Source of the DNA: Laspinema olomoucense D3b
GTDB taxonomy: Bacteria; Cyanobacteriota; Cyanobacteriia; Cyanobacteriales; Laspinemataceae
NCBI RefSeq assembly: GCF_025370785.1
Contig: NZ_JAMXFA010000056.1
Span: 1 to 35,496, forward strand
Length of the DNA: 35,496 nt
Direction: 5' to 3'
Part shown: piece after piece, positions 1 through 8,383 of the stretch
How positions within the stretch are numbered: position 1 is the stretch's first letter
Layout: every line of letters begins with the position of its first letter
The notes under the pieces: model-generated
Database searches by the model: none
What the model was told of the DNA's origin: nothing
The model's input: only the letters and a program-made list of their open reading frames with translations
Translations under genes and position numbers: made by a program

Positions 1-77
1 CCATCTCCCCCATCTCCCCCATCTCCCCCATCTCCCCCATCTCCCCCATCTCCCCCATCTCCCCTATCTCCCCCATC
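1..77. repeat. 9-bp minisatellite, unit CCCCCATCT
   Basis: About eight near-identical tandem copies of CCCCCATCT fill the window start and probably continue upstream. The same unit recurs at 19994-20080, 20129-20204, 29195-29408 and 29491-29580. The complementary strand (GGGGGAGAT)n has regularly spaced G-runs and could form G-quadruplexes. Confidence 0.9.
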
Positions 78-180
78 CTCCCAACATAAGCACAACCAAT
101 CAAATGTGAGGGGAAAGCTCAGAATTTTAGGCCGATCGCCCCGATGCTTGCTTAGAAATGTAAAAATATTATTATTTTAT

Positions 181-323
181 TAGAGCTTCCCCCTTACCCG
201 AGACTGGACTCCGGCTCGCCGGATCGTCTCCACAAGGGGATCGCCTAGAGTGACTGGGTTTTCACCCATTCGGTCCTTCCCGATTTACCGGGATTCGTAG
301 GGACGATGGGGTGCGATCGCTCT
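181..323. ncRNA. candidate structured RNA or multi-hairpin element
   Basis: AGAGC at 182-186 can pair with GCTCT at 319-323 to close a multiloop. Inside it are GAGAC 200-204 with GTCTC 226-230, enclosing TCCGG 210-214 with CCGGA 219-223 (loop CTCG). Next come TGGGT 255-259 with ACCCA 264-268 (loop TTTC, extended by GAC 252-254 with GTC 273-275), and TCCCG 278-282 with CGGGA 289-293. I did not recognise a known family: no SRP, 6S, RNase P, cobalamin or glutamine riboswitch core was seen. The strand is undecided, because the pairs work on both. On the plus strand it would lie about 330 bases upstream of the anti-sigma kinase gene. Confidence 0.35.
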
Positions 324-650
324 CCCCTTTAACCGCATAAGGCTAACGATTTGGAGAGTTTCTATCGGTGGAATAGTAGCTTTTTCAATGCAATTCGGTA
401 CAATAAAAGTGAAAAGCAGTTCGTGATTCAGGTCACAAAGATGGTTTTAGCAATATGGAGATTCACAGTCCCCTGACCGGCGCAATCCGTCTGGGAATCG
501 CCCATTAAATAATCCATAGGGCCGCTTTAAGCGAGCCCAAGAAGATTCCAACCTATTCCAGGTAAAGGGTGCAACCTGACCGTTCAGGGATTCTACAGGG
601 TCTTGCTTAACCAACTGATGTATTTTTTCTAAAGCTGCGGGGTTTTTTCT
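324..650. other. intergenic stretch, no gene seen
   Basis: There is no convincing ORF. Short frames such as the one opening at the ATG near 440 end after about 11 codons. No strong promoter pair or hairpin with a T tract was recognised between the structured element and the GTG at 651. Confidence 0.5.
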
Positions 651-1100
651 GTGATTGCTATTTCACCTCGTCCAATAGAGCGTAGCTGGAACACAATTAG
701 CTTTGCTTCCACGCTCTATTTGTGCCCAATCCTAGATTTGCTGTTGGCTGATATTCCGCGCCAATGGCAAGCAGAAATCCGTCTTGGACTTCAGGAAGCC
801 TTAGTCAATGCCGCCAAGCATGGAAACAATTTAGACCCACGAAAAACTGTGGTGGTTCGATTTAGTGGGATGGCAGATGAATACTGGTGGGCGATCGCAG
901 ATCAAGGAAAAGGCTTTGCCTGTGCTTGTCCTTGTCACATCGAGCCGGATGAACATTTGCCTCATGATGAAGGAGAATGCGGCAGAGGGCTCTTTATTTT
1001 ACACCAAATTTTTGATCAAGTCAATTGGGACGATAACAACCGAGAACTAAAATTATGTAAACAATTTAATCAGTCCTCGCGATTACCGAGACTTCGATAA
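651..1100 (+). CDS. RsbW-type anti-sigma factor serine/threonine kinase
   Basis: A 149-residue GHKL-fold ATPase of the HATPase_c_2 (RsbW/SpoIIAB) class. The N box is residues 46-60 with E49, N53 and H57. The G1 box is DQGKGF at 84-89, and the glycine-rich G2 box GECGRGLFIL lies at 108-117, so the ATP site looks complete and the length is normal. Members phosphorylate an anti-anti-sigma partner or bind a sigma factor; in cyanobacteria many act in PP2C/STAS partner switches. No partner gene is adjacent, so the target is unknown. The start is GTG at 651; an in-frame stop precedes it. A small Cys cluster (C91, C93, C95, then H96) sits in the ATP-lid region, which is unusual. Family assignment is firm, role inferred. 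Confidence 0.88.
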   Translation: MIAISPRPIERSWNTISFASTLYLCPILDLLLADIPRQWQAEIRLGLQEALVNAAKHGNNLDPRKTVVVRFSGMADEYWWAIADQGKGFACACPCHIEPDEHLPHDEGECGRGLFILHQIFDQVNWDDNNRELKLCKQFNQSSRLPRLR

Positions 1101-1201
1101 GCGATCGCCCAGATCACCGACTTCCGGGGTCCCCGGGGGATGATTCTTGAAACTGGACCCAAACTGGGGAAAAATGCTCCCGTGAGGTGCTTCGGGATGG
1201 G

Positions 1202-1531
1202 CTATTGACTAGAAGATTTAGACGGGCGCTCGCCATGAGTTGGACAGGGGGGAGCGCTAATTGAGCGGTCAATCCACCCCACAGCCTGGTGTAGTCGTAA
1301 GAGGGCTTCCTCGGGGTTATCCTTGAGCAAAAACACTAAAGCAGCAGCAGCCTGTTCTTTAGCACGAACTGAGCGATTAGACTTCAGGCGATGCCAATCC
1401 GTTTCCGTTAAAGTCAGGCGTTCGGCGAGGGCCTGAGCGAGTTCTAGGGTACTAAACTCTTGTAACTTGTCCGAAAGCGGACTGTGCAAACCCATCGTCC
1501 GGTTGCCGTGGGTTGGAGTGGGGTTAGCCAT
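1202..1531 (-). CDS. conserved cyanobacterial hypothetical protein (DUF6439-like)
   Basis: 109 residues, predicted soluble and helical. The core (about residues 27-90) carries STLELAQALAERL, TDWHRLKSNRS, an alanine-rich AAAALVFLLKDNPEEAL segment and VGWIDRSISAPPCPTHG. I recall this pattern as a small cyanobacteria-restricted family (DUF6439), but could not verify the number. Function is unknown. The ATG at 1529-1531 is preceded on its own strand by GGGA about ten bases upstream. It is convergent with the anti-sigma kinase gene, with about 100 bases between the two stops. The first 18 and last 12 residues look disordered and family-variable. Confidence 0.75.
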   Translation of the reverse strand: MANPTPTHGNRTMGLHSPLSDKLQEFSTLELAQALAERLTLTETDWHRLKSNRSVRAKEQAAAALVFLLKDNPEEALLRLHQAVGWIDRSISAPPCPTHGERPSKSSSQ

Positions 1532-1722
1532 TGTACAAATCCCATGAATTCAATGGGGGCGAATTTCTGGTGCGCAGTCAGGAATGGACGAGTGCCTCAA
1601 TCCACCCTATTTTAGCGGCAGGATGTCTTGAATGAAAAAAGAGTAGAAGTAGCATACCATATCTATGGCATCCTGCATGGTGAGCTTGTAAAATTATCTA
1701 TTTTTATTTCTAACAGTCCCGA

Positions 1723-2178
1723 ATGACATTACCCTCCGACCCCTCCGACCCCTCCAACTCTCAGCGATCGGGCGAATTACGAAGCGATCGCCAAGCGAAT
1801 CGGGAGGGTCCCCCCGCACCAGACAACAACCCCTTGGGAGAAATTGAGCGCCAGATCCAAGACACCGAGCGATCGCTCAACCACCTCAAAGAGCGAATCG
1901 CCCAAGTCCTGCGCGATCGCCAGCGCCAACGAGACCTCCAAAACCGCCGAGATGACATCCGTCGCGAGGTTCGTCAAGCCAAAACCGTTAACCCGTCCCT
2001 CATCCCTGAACTCAAACAAGAGCTAAAACAAATCCAGGCTACCCTAGAGGCGATCGAACTCAGCTTAGAAAGCGAACTCTTCAGTTTTAGCGCCCTTAAA
2101 GAACCCTTTTGGCAAGCCCTTCGCTTTGGGGGAATTGGCATCATCATCGGCTGGTTATTAAGAGCTTGGGCCAGCTAA
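1723..2178 (+). CDS. coiled-coil protein with one C-terminal membrane helix
   Basis: 151 residues in three parts. Residues 1-36 are low-complexity and Ser/Pro/Asp rich, with an ACCCCTCCG-like DNA repeat near 1735-1755. Residues 37-117 are a charged heptad-like coiled coil. Residues about 131-149 (FGGIGIIIGWLLRAW) form a hydrophobic tail anchor. The segment FWQALRFGGIGIIIGWLLR is a recurring C-terminus in cyanobacterial hypotheticals as I remember them. Tail anchoring with a cytoplasmic coiled coil suggests a membrane scaffold, but this is inference. It precedes asnS by 77 bases in the same direction and could be co-transcribed. It contains several HIP1 sites, so it is native in base use. Confidence 0.75.
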   Translation: MTLPSDPSDPSNSQRSGELRSDRQANREGPPAPDNNPLGEIERQIQDTERSLNHLKERIAQVLRDRQRQRDLQNRRDDIRREVRQAKTVNPSLIPELKQELKQIQATLEAIELSLESELFSFSALKEPFWQALRFGGIGIIIGWLLRAWAS

Positions 2179-2255
2179 ACTCATTCTTCGCAACCCTCAC
2201 CCCCCATCCCTCCGTTAAAATCATTACAATCTCAACCTAAACGCAAAACTCTAAA

Positions 2256-3647
2256 ATGAAACAAAGGATAGTTGAAATTTTACGAACCGGCGAACCCCAA
2301 ACATCCGTAACAATTCAGGGGTGGGTCCGCACCAAACGAGAATTAAAAGAATTTACCTTTGTTGAAGTCAATGATGGTTCCTCCCTGGCGAACCTTCAAA
2401 TCGTTCTCAACCCCGACTTACCCGAGTATGCCGAGATTCTCAAACAACTCAACACCGGCGCATCCCTAGAAGTCTCCGGCACTCTCGTCGAGTCTCCCGC
2501 CAAAGGACAACGCATCGAACTCAACGCTTCCGAGGTCAAACTCTATGGCGAATCCGACCCGGAAACCTACCCCCTCCAGAAAAAGCGTCACTCTTTTGAG
2601 TTTTTGCGGACCATCGGACATTTACGCGGACGCACCAATACTTTTGGGGCGGTCTTTCGGGTCCGCAACGCTGCCGCTACTGCCATTCACCAATTCTTCC
2701 AAGAACGCGGATTTCTCTGGGTTCACACCCCCATTATGACCGCCAGTGACTGTGAAGGTGCAGGGGAAATGTTAGCCGTCACCAGTTTAAATCTCCAGGA
2801 CATTCCCCGGTTAGAAAATAGCAATCAAGTGGACTATGGAAAAGACTTTTTTGGCAAACCGGCTTATCTAACGGTCAGTGGTCAATTAGAAGCCGAAGTC
2901 ATGGCAATGGCCTTGAGTGATGTTTATACCTTTGGTCCAACCTTTCGAGCGGAAAATTCCAACACTTCCCGACATCTCGCTGAGTTTTGGATGGTAGAAC
3001 CGGAAATGGCCTTTTGTGACCTGACCGGAGATATGGATTTAGCCGAGGCCTTCTTAAAATATATCTTTAAGTTTGTCTTGGAAAAATGCCCGGAAGATAT
3101 GGAATTTTTCAACGATCGCATCGATAAAACGGTGCTGGAAACCGCCAATAATATCATTAACAATCAATTTGAGCGGGTGACCTATACCGAAGCCGTTGCC
3201 CTGTTGAAAAAAGCGGATAAGAAATTCGAGTTTCCGGTAGAGTGGGGACTAGATTTACAATCGGAACATGAACGCTATCTCGCCGAAGAGTTATTTAAAA
3301 AACCGGCCATCGTCACCGATTATCCCGTAGAAATCAAAGCCTTCTATATGCGGCTGAATGATGACAACAAGACAGTAGCCGCGATGGACATCCTCGCCCC
3401 CAAAATTGGTGAAATCATCGGCGGTTCCCAACGGGAAGAACGTCTGGATATTCTCCAACGCAGGTTAGAACAGCAAGGACTTAGTATTGAGGATTATTGG
3501 TGGTATTTAGATTTACGCCGCTACGGGAGCGTTCCTCATGCTGGTTTCGGATTAGGATTCGAGCGCTTAGTCCAATTTATGACCGGGATGAGCAACATCC
3601 GGGATGTAATTCCCTTCCCCCGTGCCCCCCTAAGCATCGATTTTTAA
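2256..3647 (+). CDS. asnS: asparaginyl-tRNA synthetase
   Basis: 463 residues, the usual bacterial length. It charges tRNA-Asn with asparagine in the cytoplasm. An N-terminal OB-fold anticodon-binding domain (about 15-100, opening with [10 protein letters not shown]) precedes a class IIb catalytic core. Motif 1 is near residues 145-165 (GFLWVHTPI), motif 2 is FRAE at 230-233, and motif 3 [12 protein letters not shown] is at 430-441, followed by the [10 protein letters not shown] terminus typical of AsnRS/AspRS. The [17 protein letters not shown] stretch and absence of the long GAD insertion separate it from AspRS. Its presence implies direct Asn-tRNA charging. The ATG is 77 bases after the preceding gene; a TACAAT at 2225-2230 could be a -10 box, without a clear -35. 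Confidence 0.97.
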   Translation: MKQRIVEILRTGEPQTSVTIQGWVRTKRELKEFTFVEVNDGSSLANLQIVLNPDLPEYAEILKQLNTGASLEVSGTLVESPAKGQRIELNASEVKLYGESDPETYPLQKKRHSFEFLRTIGHLRGRTNTFGAVFRVRNAAATAIHQFFQERGFLWVHTPIMTASDCEGAGEMLAVTSLNLQDIPRLENSNQVDYGKDFFGKPAYLTVSGQLEAEVMAMALSDVYTFGPTFRAENSNTSRHLAEFWMVEPEMAFCDLTGDMDLAEAFLKYIFKFVLEKCPEDMEFFNDRIDKTVLETANNIINNQFERVTYTEAVALLKKADKKFEFPVEWGLDLQSEHERYLAEELFKKPAIVTDYPVEIKAFYMRLNDDNKTVAAMDILAPKIGEIIGGSQREERLDILQRRLEQQGLSIEDYWWYLDLRRYGSVPHAGFGLGFERLVQFMTGMSNIRDVIPFPRAPLSIDF

Positions 3648-3654
3648 TCCGACA

Positions 3655-3721
3655 AGAAACCGGGTTTCTAGCCTTAATGGGTTGCTTTTTAGCATAAATT
3701 CTGAGCAGAAACCCGGTTTCT
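3655..3721. repeat. paired near-palindromic repeats forming an inverted repeat
   Basis: AGAAACCGGGTTTCT at 3655-3669 and its exact reverse complement AGAAACCCGGTTTCT at 3707-3721 flank 37 bases. Each arm is itself nearly palindromic, so it can fold alone or with its partner. It lies between the convergent asnS and Pro-rich genes and may act as a bidirectional terminator, though neither strand has a long T tract. Confidence 0.7.
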
Positions 3722-3742
3722 AACCCTTAGTTTAACCCCAGA

Positions 3743-5395
3743 CTAGGGATTGGAAAAGGTATTAATCTTACCCCCTCCAATCGGGCGACCGGGAATTGAA
3801 TTGGGGACTGAAAACGGCTCAATCGGTTGAATGGGTTGCACTCCGGGGGTGTCTCGGTTGAGATTAAGTCCAGAATTGTCCATTTGAGGAGACGGCAGGG
3901 AGGAGGGATTTAAGGGTTGATAGAGGGGTACATTCCTGGCGGGATTGAGGGGGGAGGGACTGGGGAGATTATTCGGTTGATTCAGAGGTTGGATTCCTGG
4001 AGAAACAGCAGGAGAGTTGCCCACAGGTTGGTTACGCGGAGGCTGATAGACGGAAGAGTTGGGGGTTAGATCCCGGGCAGTTCCCAGGTTGTTGGGTGCT
4101 AGGGGAGCAGCAGTGGGTGCCGTTGGAGCCAAGGGAACTTGTTCCCCTCGCAATCTCAATAAATAATCATAAGCATTCATGGGGCTGGAATTAGGAATCG
4201 CCGGGGTAGCGGGAAGGGGTTGATAGTTGTTTGGATTGTTGTAATCCTCAGAGTAATCCAAGGTATAGTTAGGACTCACTTCTCCGGGCAATCTTGGGGT
4301 TAGTTGCAGGCTGGGGTTCACCGCAGGCTGATTTGAACCGGACCCGGGGAGTCCGGAGGAATTGGGGAGATTCCCCGGGGTGCTGTTAGGGGTTGGCGTC
4401 AGTTGAGGCTGGTTTCCGTAGGGACTCGGAGAGGTTAAGGGTGTGCCGTAAGGGTTGTTGGGCCCCGGTGGAATGGGGTTGCCAGAGGGATTAGTGCCAT
4501 TTTGGGGAGTGCCGTTAGGCGGTTGCGCCGGTTGAGGGGTGTTTCCAAAGGAATTCGGTGCAGTTTGGGATCCGGAGTTCCGGGGATTTTGTGCGGCGTT
4601 GGGGCGATTTTCCCCCGAATTCCCTCGATTGGATTGTTCTTGGGGGGTAGACTCTCCCCCGGGACTGGTTTGGGGATTGTCAGGGTTGCGATCGCCACGG
4701 GTGGAGTTATTTGGAGAATACAATCGCTCCATTGCCGATTGCAAGGGACTCACGGGCAATCGGGTCAAGTCTGGGGTCTCAAAATTATTAACGCTACCGG
4801 AAGCAATTCCCAAGGGATTCCCGGGGGGTGGGGGGGTTGCAGTGCTGTTTTCTGGAGGTGTAGGCACTCCCAAAATGCTCACCTCGGGTAACGCTTCAGA
4901 TCCCGAAGCCGCATTATCGGATGAGGATAAAATAGAAAGTCCGGGCAGTTTGTATAGATTTTCCCCATTTTGATTGGGGTCCTCCCCGCCCTGTAAACGG
5001 GTGTTAGTGGAGGATTGAGTGCGGTTTGGTTGCGATCGTCTCGTTGAGGGAGACCTGCGGTCAGAATCGCTGGGAGTGGGCAGTGAAACTGACGGAGGCG
5101 GCTGGATCTGGTTTAAATCATTGATCAACACCGAGGAACTATCAATATCGGCGGCGATCGCACTGTCTTCTGCGGAAATCCCCATCCCCTCCTCGGGCTC
5201 ATTGCCGAGTTCCATCTCCTCCTCATCCTCTAGGCTGAATAGATAGAACTCTTCGGGATTGTTGGAAAACTGCCAGATTAACAGGGTTAACAGTCCAAGA
5301 ATCAGCACGGAACCCCACACGAAGGGTCGCGTGTAATTTCTTAACTGCGCTCGGATTTTGCGAATGGCAGGAGAGGTGGAGTTAGGGTTTGACAT
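3743..5395 (-). CDS. Pro/Asn/Ser-rich single-pass membrane protein
   Basis: I do not recognise a family. From the ATG at 5395 the product is 550 residues: a basic N-terminus, one membrane helix (about 25-43, FVWGSVLILGLLTLLIWQF), an acidic segment (EDEEEMELGNEPEEG), then about 450 residues of Pro-, Asn-, Ser-, Gly- and Gln-rich low-complexity sequence with motifs such as PNNYQPLP and GTPQNGTNPSGNP. Basic residues before the helix predict a periplasmic or wall-facing tail. An in-frame TTG at 5446 would add 17 residues, but the ATG places the basic segment correctly for a membrane anchor. It is the last gene downstream of the lpt genes, separated from lptF by a palindromic terminator-like element. 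A role spanning the thick cyanobacterial peptidoglycan is speculation. Confidence 0.7.
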   Translation of the reverse strand: MSNPNSTSPAIRKIRAQLRNYTRPFVWGSVLILGLLTLLIWQFSNNPEEFYLFSLEDEEEMELGNEPEEGMGISAEDSAIAADIDSSSVLINDLNQIQPPPSVSLPTPSDSDRRSPSTRRSQPNRTQSSTNTRLQGGEDPNQNGENLYKLPGLSILSSSDNAASGSEALPEVSILGVPTPPENSTATPPPPGNPLGIASGSVNNFETPDLTRLPVSPLQSAMERLYSPNNSTRGDRNPDNPQTSPGGESTPQEQSNRGNSGENRPNAAQNPRNSGSQTAPNSFGNTPQPAQPPNGTPQNGTNPSGNPIPPGPNNPYGTPLTSPSPYGNQPQLTPTPNSTPGNLPNSSGLPGSGSNQPAVNPSLQLTPRLPGEVSPNYTLDYSEDYNNPNNYQPLPATPAIPNSSPMNAYDYLLRLRGEQVPLAPTAPTAAPLAPNNLGTARDLTPNSSVYQPPRNQPVGNSPAVSPGIQPLNQPNNLPSPSPLNPARNVPLYQPLNPSSLPSPQMDNSGLNLNRDTPGVQPIQPIEPFSVPNSIPGRPIGGGKINTFSNP

Positions 5396-5615
5396 AACTT
5401 TTAATGCCGAGCTAATTGACCTAGGTAGAGGGATGAACTGAGCCAACGTTGCTTATTATAGAATAATCGCACTTTCCAGGTCAGGTAATCCGTTCCGCGT
5501 AAATTTTTTATAAAGATTGTCTACTTTTTATTATAGTGCTTAAATCGATTGATTAAGCCTTATTTATAAGGCTCATCAGGATTAGTAATCTTTAGTTTCA
5601 GCATTCTAGCATGAA

Positions 5616-5637
5616 AGCCAGGGCGATCGCCCTGGCT
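5616..5637 (-). terminator. 22-bp perfect palindrome centred on a HIP1 site
   Basis: AGCCAGGGCGA and TCGCCCTGGCT join as an uninterrupted palindrome 31 bases after the permease stop. On the minus strand it is followed by TTTC only, so it is a weak intrinsic-terminator candidate or simply a HIP1-cored repeat. Confidence 0.45.
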
Positions 5638-5667
5638 CTCTAGGGTCCCTCTACCATCAACCCCAGT

Positions 5668-6843
5668 TCATCGTGAAGCCCGCACTAATAAAAATCCGGC
5701 TATCACTATCCCCAGGGCGATCGGCAACCAAGCGGCCATAAAGGGAGAGAGAATCGCCAGTTGGCCCAAAGCATTGGCGAGAAAGGCCGTTAAATAATAG
5801 CCAAAAATGATAATAATACTAATCCCAAAACTGGTCGCTTTACTGGCACGACGGGGGCCGAGTCCCAAGGTAGACCCGACTAACCCAAACAGAACACAGA
5901 CAAAGGGCAAGGCATATTTTTGTTGAATGCGAACCTCTAACTCCCGAATATCTTTTTCACTCCCTCCGAAGCGAATAATTTCCAGTCGTTCCTTGGATTG
6001 CTTGATGCTCATTTCCCCATAATCTCGCCCTCGGGAGGCTAAATCTAAAGGAGTGCGAGGGAGTTGGAGTTGTTGATGTTCAAACCGAACAATATTGCGA
6101 TAAGAGCCATCGGAGGCGATTAAATAAACAGTTCCATTAAAAAAATCCCAGGTATTTTCTTTGGGATTCCAAATCGCTGATTCTGCCGAAACAATTTGAT
6201 TTAACCCCATCTGGGAACGGTCCAGAATGGTTAAAGTTTTCATCCGCTCCCCATCGAACTCTTCCGCATAAAACAGGCGTTTCATCACCGTAACTCGGTC
6301 CCCATCCTCTTGGGTTACCCGGTCAAATTCCGTATAAATAATATTCCGGTCCTGAAAAGAGGGTCTCTCTTGATTCATCGCTTGCTGTAAGGTAATGGTC
6401 GCCTCATAGTTAGCTGCCGGAACGATCAGTTCATTAAAGGCAAAAGTTAATCCGGTGACGCAAAAGCTCAGGGCGATCGCCGGGACGACTAATCGATAGA
6501 CGCTCACGCCACAACTGCGTAAGGCCACGATTTCGCTATCGGCAGACATCCGAGAATACCCCATCAAGGTGGCGAGTAACACGGACATCGGAAAGGCTAG
6601 AACGATAAAATCGGGGAGTTTTAACAGGAAAACTTGGACGGCAATTTCTATCGGTAACCCTTTTTCCGTGACGCGGCGCACGAGGTCAAATAAGGTCCCG
6701 ATCGCCACCCCCACGGAAGAAAATGAGCCGACTCCAAATAGAAACGGCCCAATTAACTCAAGGGCGATATAGCGATCCATGACCGAGCCTCGCAACAGCC
6801 ACCAACTGAAGGATTGAAAAGATTTTAATGAATTCGATATCAT
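5668..6843 (-). CDS. LptF/LptG-family lipopolysaccharide export permease
   Basis: 391 residues with the YjgP/YjgQ architecture: three N-terminal membrane helices (about 30-55, 70-95, 112-137), a periplasmic beta-rich domain (about 140-315, including FNGTVYLIASDG), then three C-terminal helices (about 318-388, with PFVCVLFGLVGSTLGL). In the Lpt machine it extracts LPS from the inner membrane with LptB energy and passes it to LptA. Cyanobacteria usually carry one such protein in place of separate LptF and LptG, and only one is seen here. A second in-frame ATG at codon 22 (DNA 6780) has GAGG eight bases upstream and opens MDRYIALELIGPF, a typical family start; the upstream ATG has no clear ribosome site. 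The true start may be 6780. Confidence 0.92.
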   Translation of the reverse strand: MISNSLKSFQSFSWWLLRGSVMDRYIALELIGPFLFGVGSFSSVGVAIGTLFDLVRRVTEKGLPIEIAVQVFLLKLPDFIVLAFPMSVLLATLMGYSRMSADSEIVALRSCGVSVYRLVVPAIALSFCVTGLTFAFNELIVPAANYEATITLQQAMNQERPSFQDRNIIYTEFDRVTQEDGDRVTVMKRLFYAEEFDGERMKTLTILDRSQMGLNQIVSAESAIWNPKENTWDFFNGTVYLIASDGSYRNIVRFEHQQLQLPRTPLDLASRGRDYGEMSIKQSKERLEIIRFGGSEKDIRELEVRIQQKYALPFVCVLFGLVGSTLGLGPRRASKATSFGISIIIIFGYYLTAFLANALGQLAILSPFMAAWLPIALGIVIAGFLLVRASR

Positions 6844-7055
6844 GAGAAGTGTGAGGAGGAGTTGATGCGATGGCAGTTTTTAGCAGTCCCGAGGAGGAAC
6901 TACCTCAACCCTAAATGTGGTTATTAAAATGAGGGAAAATCCCTCCATTCTTCTCAGTTGATGAGAGTGATATCATGCTATTTTGGGGATAAAAGGGAAT
7001 TTACAACAGCAATTTTTAAAGAAAAGAGGGAGATTTAACCCCGATTGAGATAATT
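6844..7055. other. intergenic gap between lptB and the permease gene
   Basis: 212 bases separate the two minus-strand genes. I saw no hairpin, repeat or clear promoter pair, although the spacing is large for an operon and leaves room for a separate promoter. Confidence 0.4.
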
Positions 7056-7787
7056 TTAAGATAGCGTAAAATTCTCCCCGAGATAATATTGTCGGACCAG
7101 GGGATTCGTCGAGAGTTCCTCGGGGGTGCCAAAAGCCAGAATTTGTCCATCCCGCATGATGTAAGCGCGATCGGTGATGGCGAGGGTTTCGCGGACATTA
7201 TGATCCGTAATCAGAATCCCCATCTGGCGATCGCGGAGTTGGGCGACGATTTGCTGCATTTCCGCCACGGCGATCGGGTCAACCCCAGCAAAGGGTTCAT
7301 CTAACAGCAAAAAGGTAGGACCCTCTCCTTGCACGGCTAAGGCCCTTGCCATTTCAGTCCTGCGGCGTTCTCCCCCGGAGACATTTTTGCCCTTCGTATG
7401 GGCGACAACTTGTAGACGAAACTCTCGCAGTAGGGTATTAAGACGCTGTTGCCACTGCCAAGGCGGAACTTTCGTTTGTTCCAAAACCAGCAAAATGTTA
7501 TCTTGGACCGTCAGATTCCGAAAAATGCTCGGTTCTTGAGCCAGATATCCAATTCCCAAGCGAGCACGGTCTTGGATGGATAACGGGGTAATATCTACGT
7601 TATCGAGCCAAATTTTCCCCTCGCTGGGTTTTTCTAGTCCCGTCACCATATAAAAGGTGGTGGTTTTTCCGGCACCATTGGGACCAAGCAAACCGACAAT
7701 TTCCCCTTGGGAAACCGAAAGGCTCACCCGATTGACGACGGCACGCTTGCCGTAGGATTTGTGAACATTCTCCAACCATATTTTCAC
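7056..7787 (-). CDS. lptB: LPS export ABC transporter ATP-binding protein LptB
   Basis: 243 residues, normal for LptB. Walker A GPNGAGKTT at 35-43, Q-loop Q84, signature VSGGE at 136-140, Walker B FLLLDE at 159-164 and switch H196 are all intact, so it should hydrolyse ATP. The GEGPTFLLLDEPFAGVDP stretch and the EIVGLLGPNGAGKTT start are characteristic of the LptB/YhbG group rather than of branched-chain amino acid transporters. It powers the LptFG-type permease encoded 212 bases downstream on the same strand. Upstream, separated by 149 bases that hold a strong hairpin, is lptA. This order matches the LPS-export cluster found in other cyanobacteria. Confidence 0.95.
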   Translation of the reverse strand: MKIWLENVHKSYGKRAVVNRVSLSVSQGEIVGLLGPNGAGKTTTFYMVTGLEKPSEGKIWLDNVDITPLSIQDRARLGIGYLAQEPSIFRNLTVQDNILLVLEQTKVPPWQWQQRLNTLLREFRLQVVAHTKGKNVSGGERRRTEMARALAVQGEGPTFLLLDEPFAGVDPIAVAEMQQIVAQLRDRQMGILITDHNVRETLAITDRAYIMRDGQILAFGTPEELSTNPLVRQYYLGENFTLS

Positions 7788-7856
7788 TGGGGACCATCCT
7801 CTTGGGACTAAGGGTTAATCTCTACAACCGGCACCGTGTTATCCCCGATTGGAGAG

Positions 7857-7899
7857 AAGGAGTTACTGAACAGGCGATCGCCTGTGAACCACTCCTTCT
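7857..7899. repeat. hairpin with HIP1 core between lptA and lptB
   Basis: The inner palindrome ACAGGCGATCGCCTGT (7870-7885) is flanked by GAAGGAGT and ACTCCTTC arms, so the whole element can fold as a two-step hairpin. It lies in the 149-base lptA-lptB gap and could attenuate or process the transcript. Confidence 0.5.
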
Positions 7900-7936
7900 T
7901 AACCATTTTTAACCATTCAGGAGTCCATCGTCTCCC

Positions 7937-8383
7937 TTAAAGTCCAGGGGCGGTCCCATCCGGTAGGAAATAAATCGACTCCACTTGTTTGTTGTCTTCC
8001 GGAAGGGCAATAAATCGGCCCTCATCCAAAAGATAGGTAATCGTTTCCCCCCGAATGCTGTTGTTATCTTGGATCACATACGCATTACCACTAAGCACAA
8101 TGCGTTGCTCTCGGCTAAAAAACTGGGCTTGGGCTGCGGTCCCTTGCATATTTCGGGCCGGATAGTTGATGCGGACATTGCCGCGTGCCGTGATAATCCC
8201 GGTTCTGGAGTCAGATTCTTGCATATCCGATCGCACTCGCAGGGCACGGTTGTCCTGGGGGGCATCCGGAGTTTGCGGATAACTCGGCATGGCAACAACG
8301 CTCGACAACGCGACTGGCATCATCAATGCCAACCCGAGGCGAAGCAATAAATGTGAGGAACTTAAGCGGGCAGAGGGCATCAT
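7937..8383 (-). CDS. lptA: LptA/OstA-like periplasmic LPS bridge protein
   Basis: From the tandem ATGs at 8378-8383 the product is about 148 residues: a signal peptide (hydrophobic LLLRLGLALMMPVALSSVVA), then an OstA-type beta-jellyroll with the repeat signatures GIITARGNVRI, AQFFSREQRIVLSGNAYVIQ and GETITYLLDEGRF. LptA oligomers carry LPS across the periplasm to LptD. An upstream in-frame ATG at 8449 would add 22 residues before the signal peptide; I prefer the shorter form because its n-region length is normal. It is first in a minus-strand lptA, lptB, permease series, which supports the function. The domain is shorter than in E. coli LptA, as is common in cyanobacteria. Confidence 0.85.
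   Translation of the reverse strand: MMPSARLSSSHLLLRLGLALMMPVALSSVVAMPSYPQTPDAPQDNRALRVRSDMQESDSRTGIITARGNVRINYPARNMQGTAAQAQFFSREQRIVLSGNAYVIQDNNSIRGETITYLLDEGRFIALPEDNKQVESIYFLPDGTAPGL

Noticed and set aside
181-323. Known ncRNA (SRP RNA, 6S RNA, RNase P, cobalamin or glutamine riboswitch)
   Set aside because: The diagnostic core motifs of these families were not present; only generic stems were seen.
4435-4973. Overlapping ORFs within the Pro-rich gene
   Set aside because: They are compositional shadows of a low-complexity gene; the minus-strand reading frame alone has a sensible membrane anchor and start.
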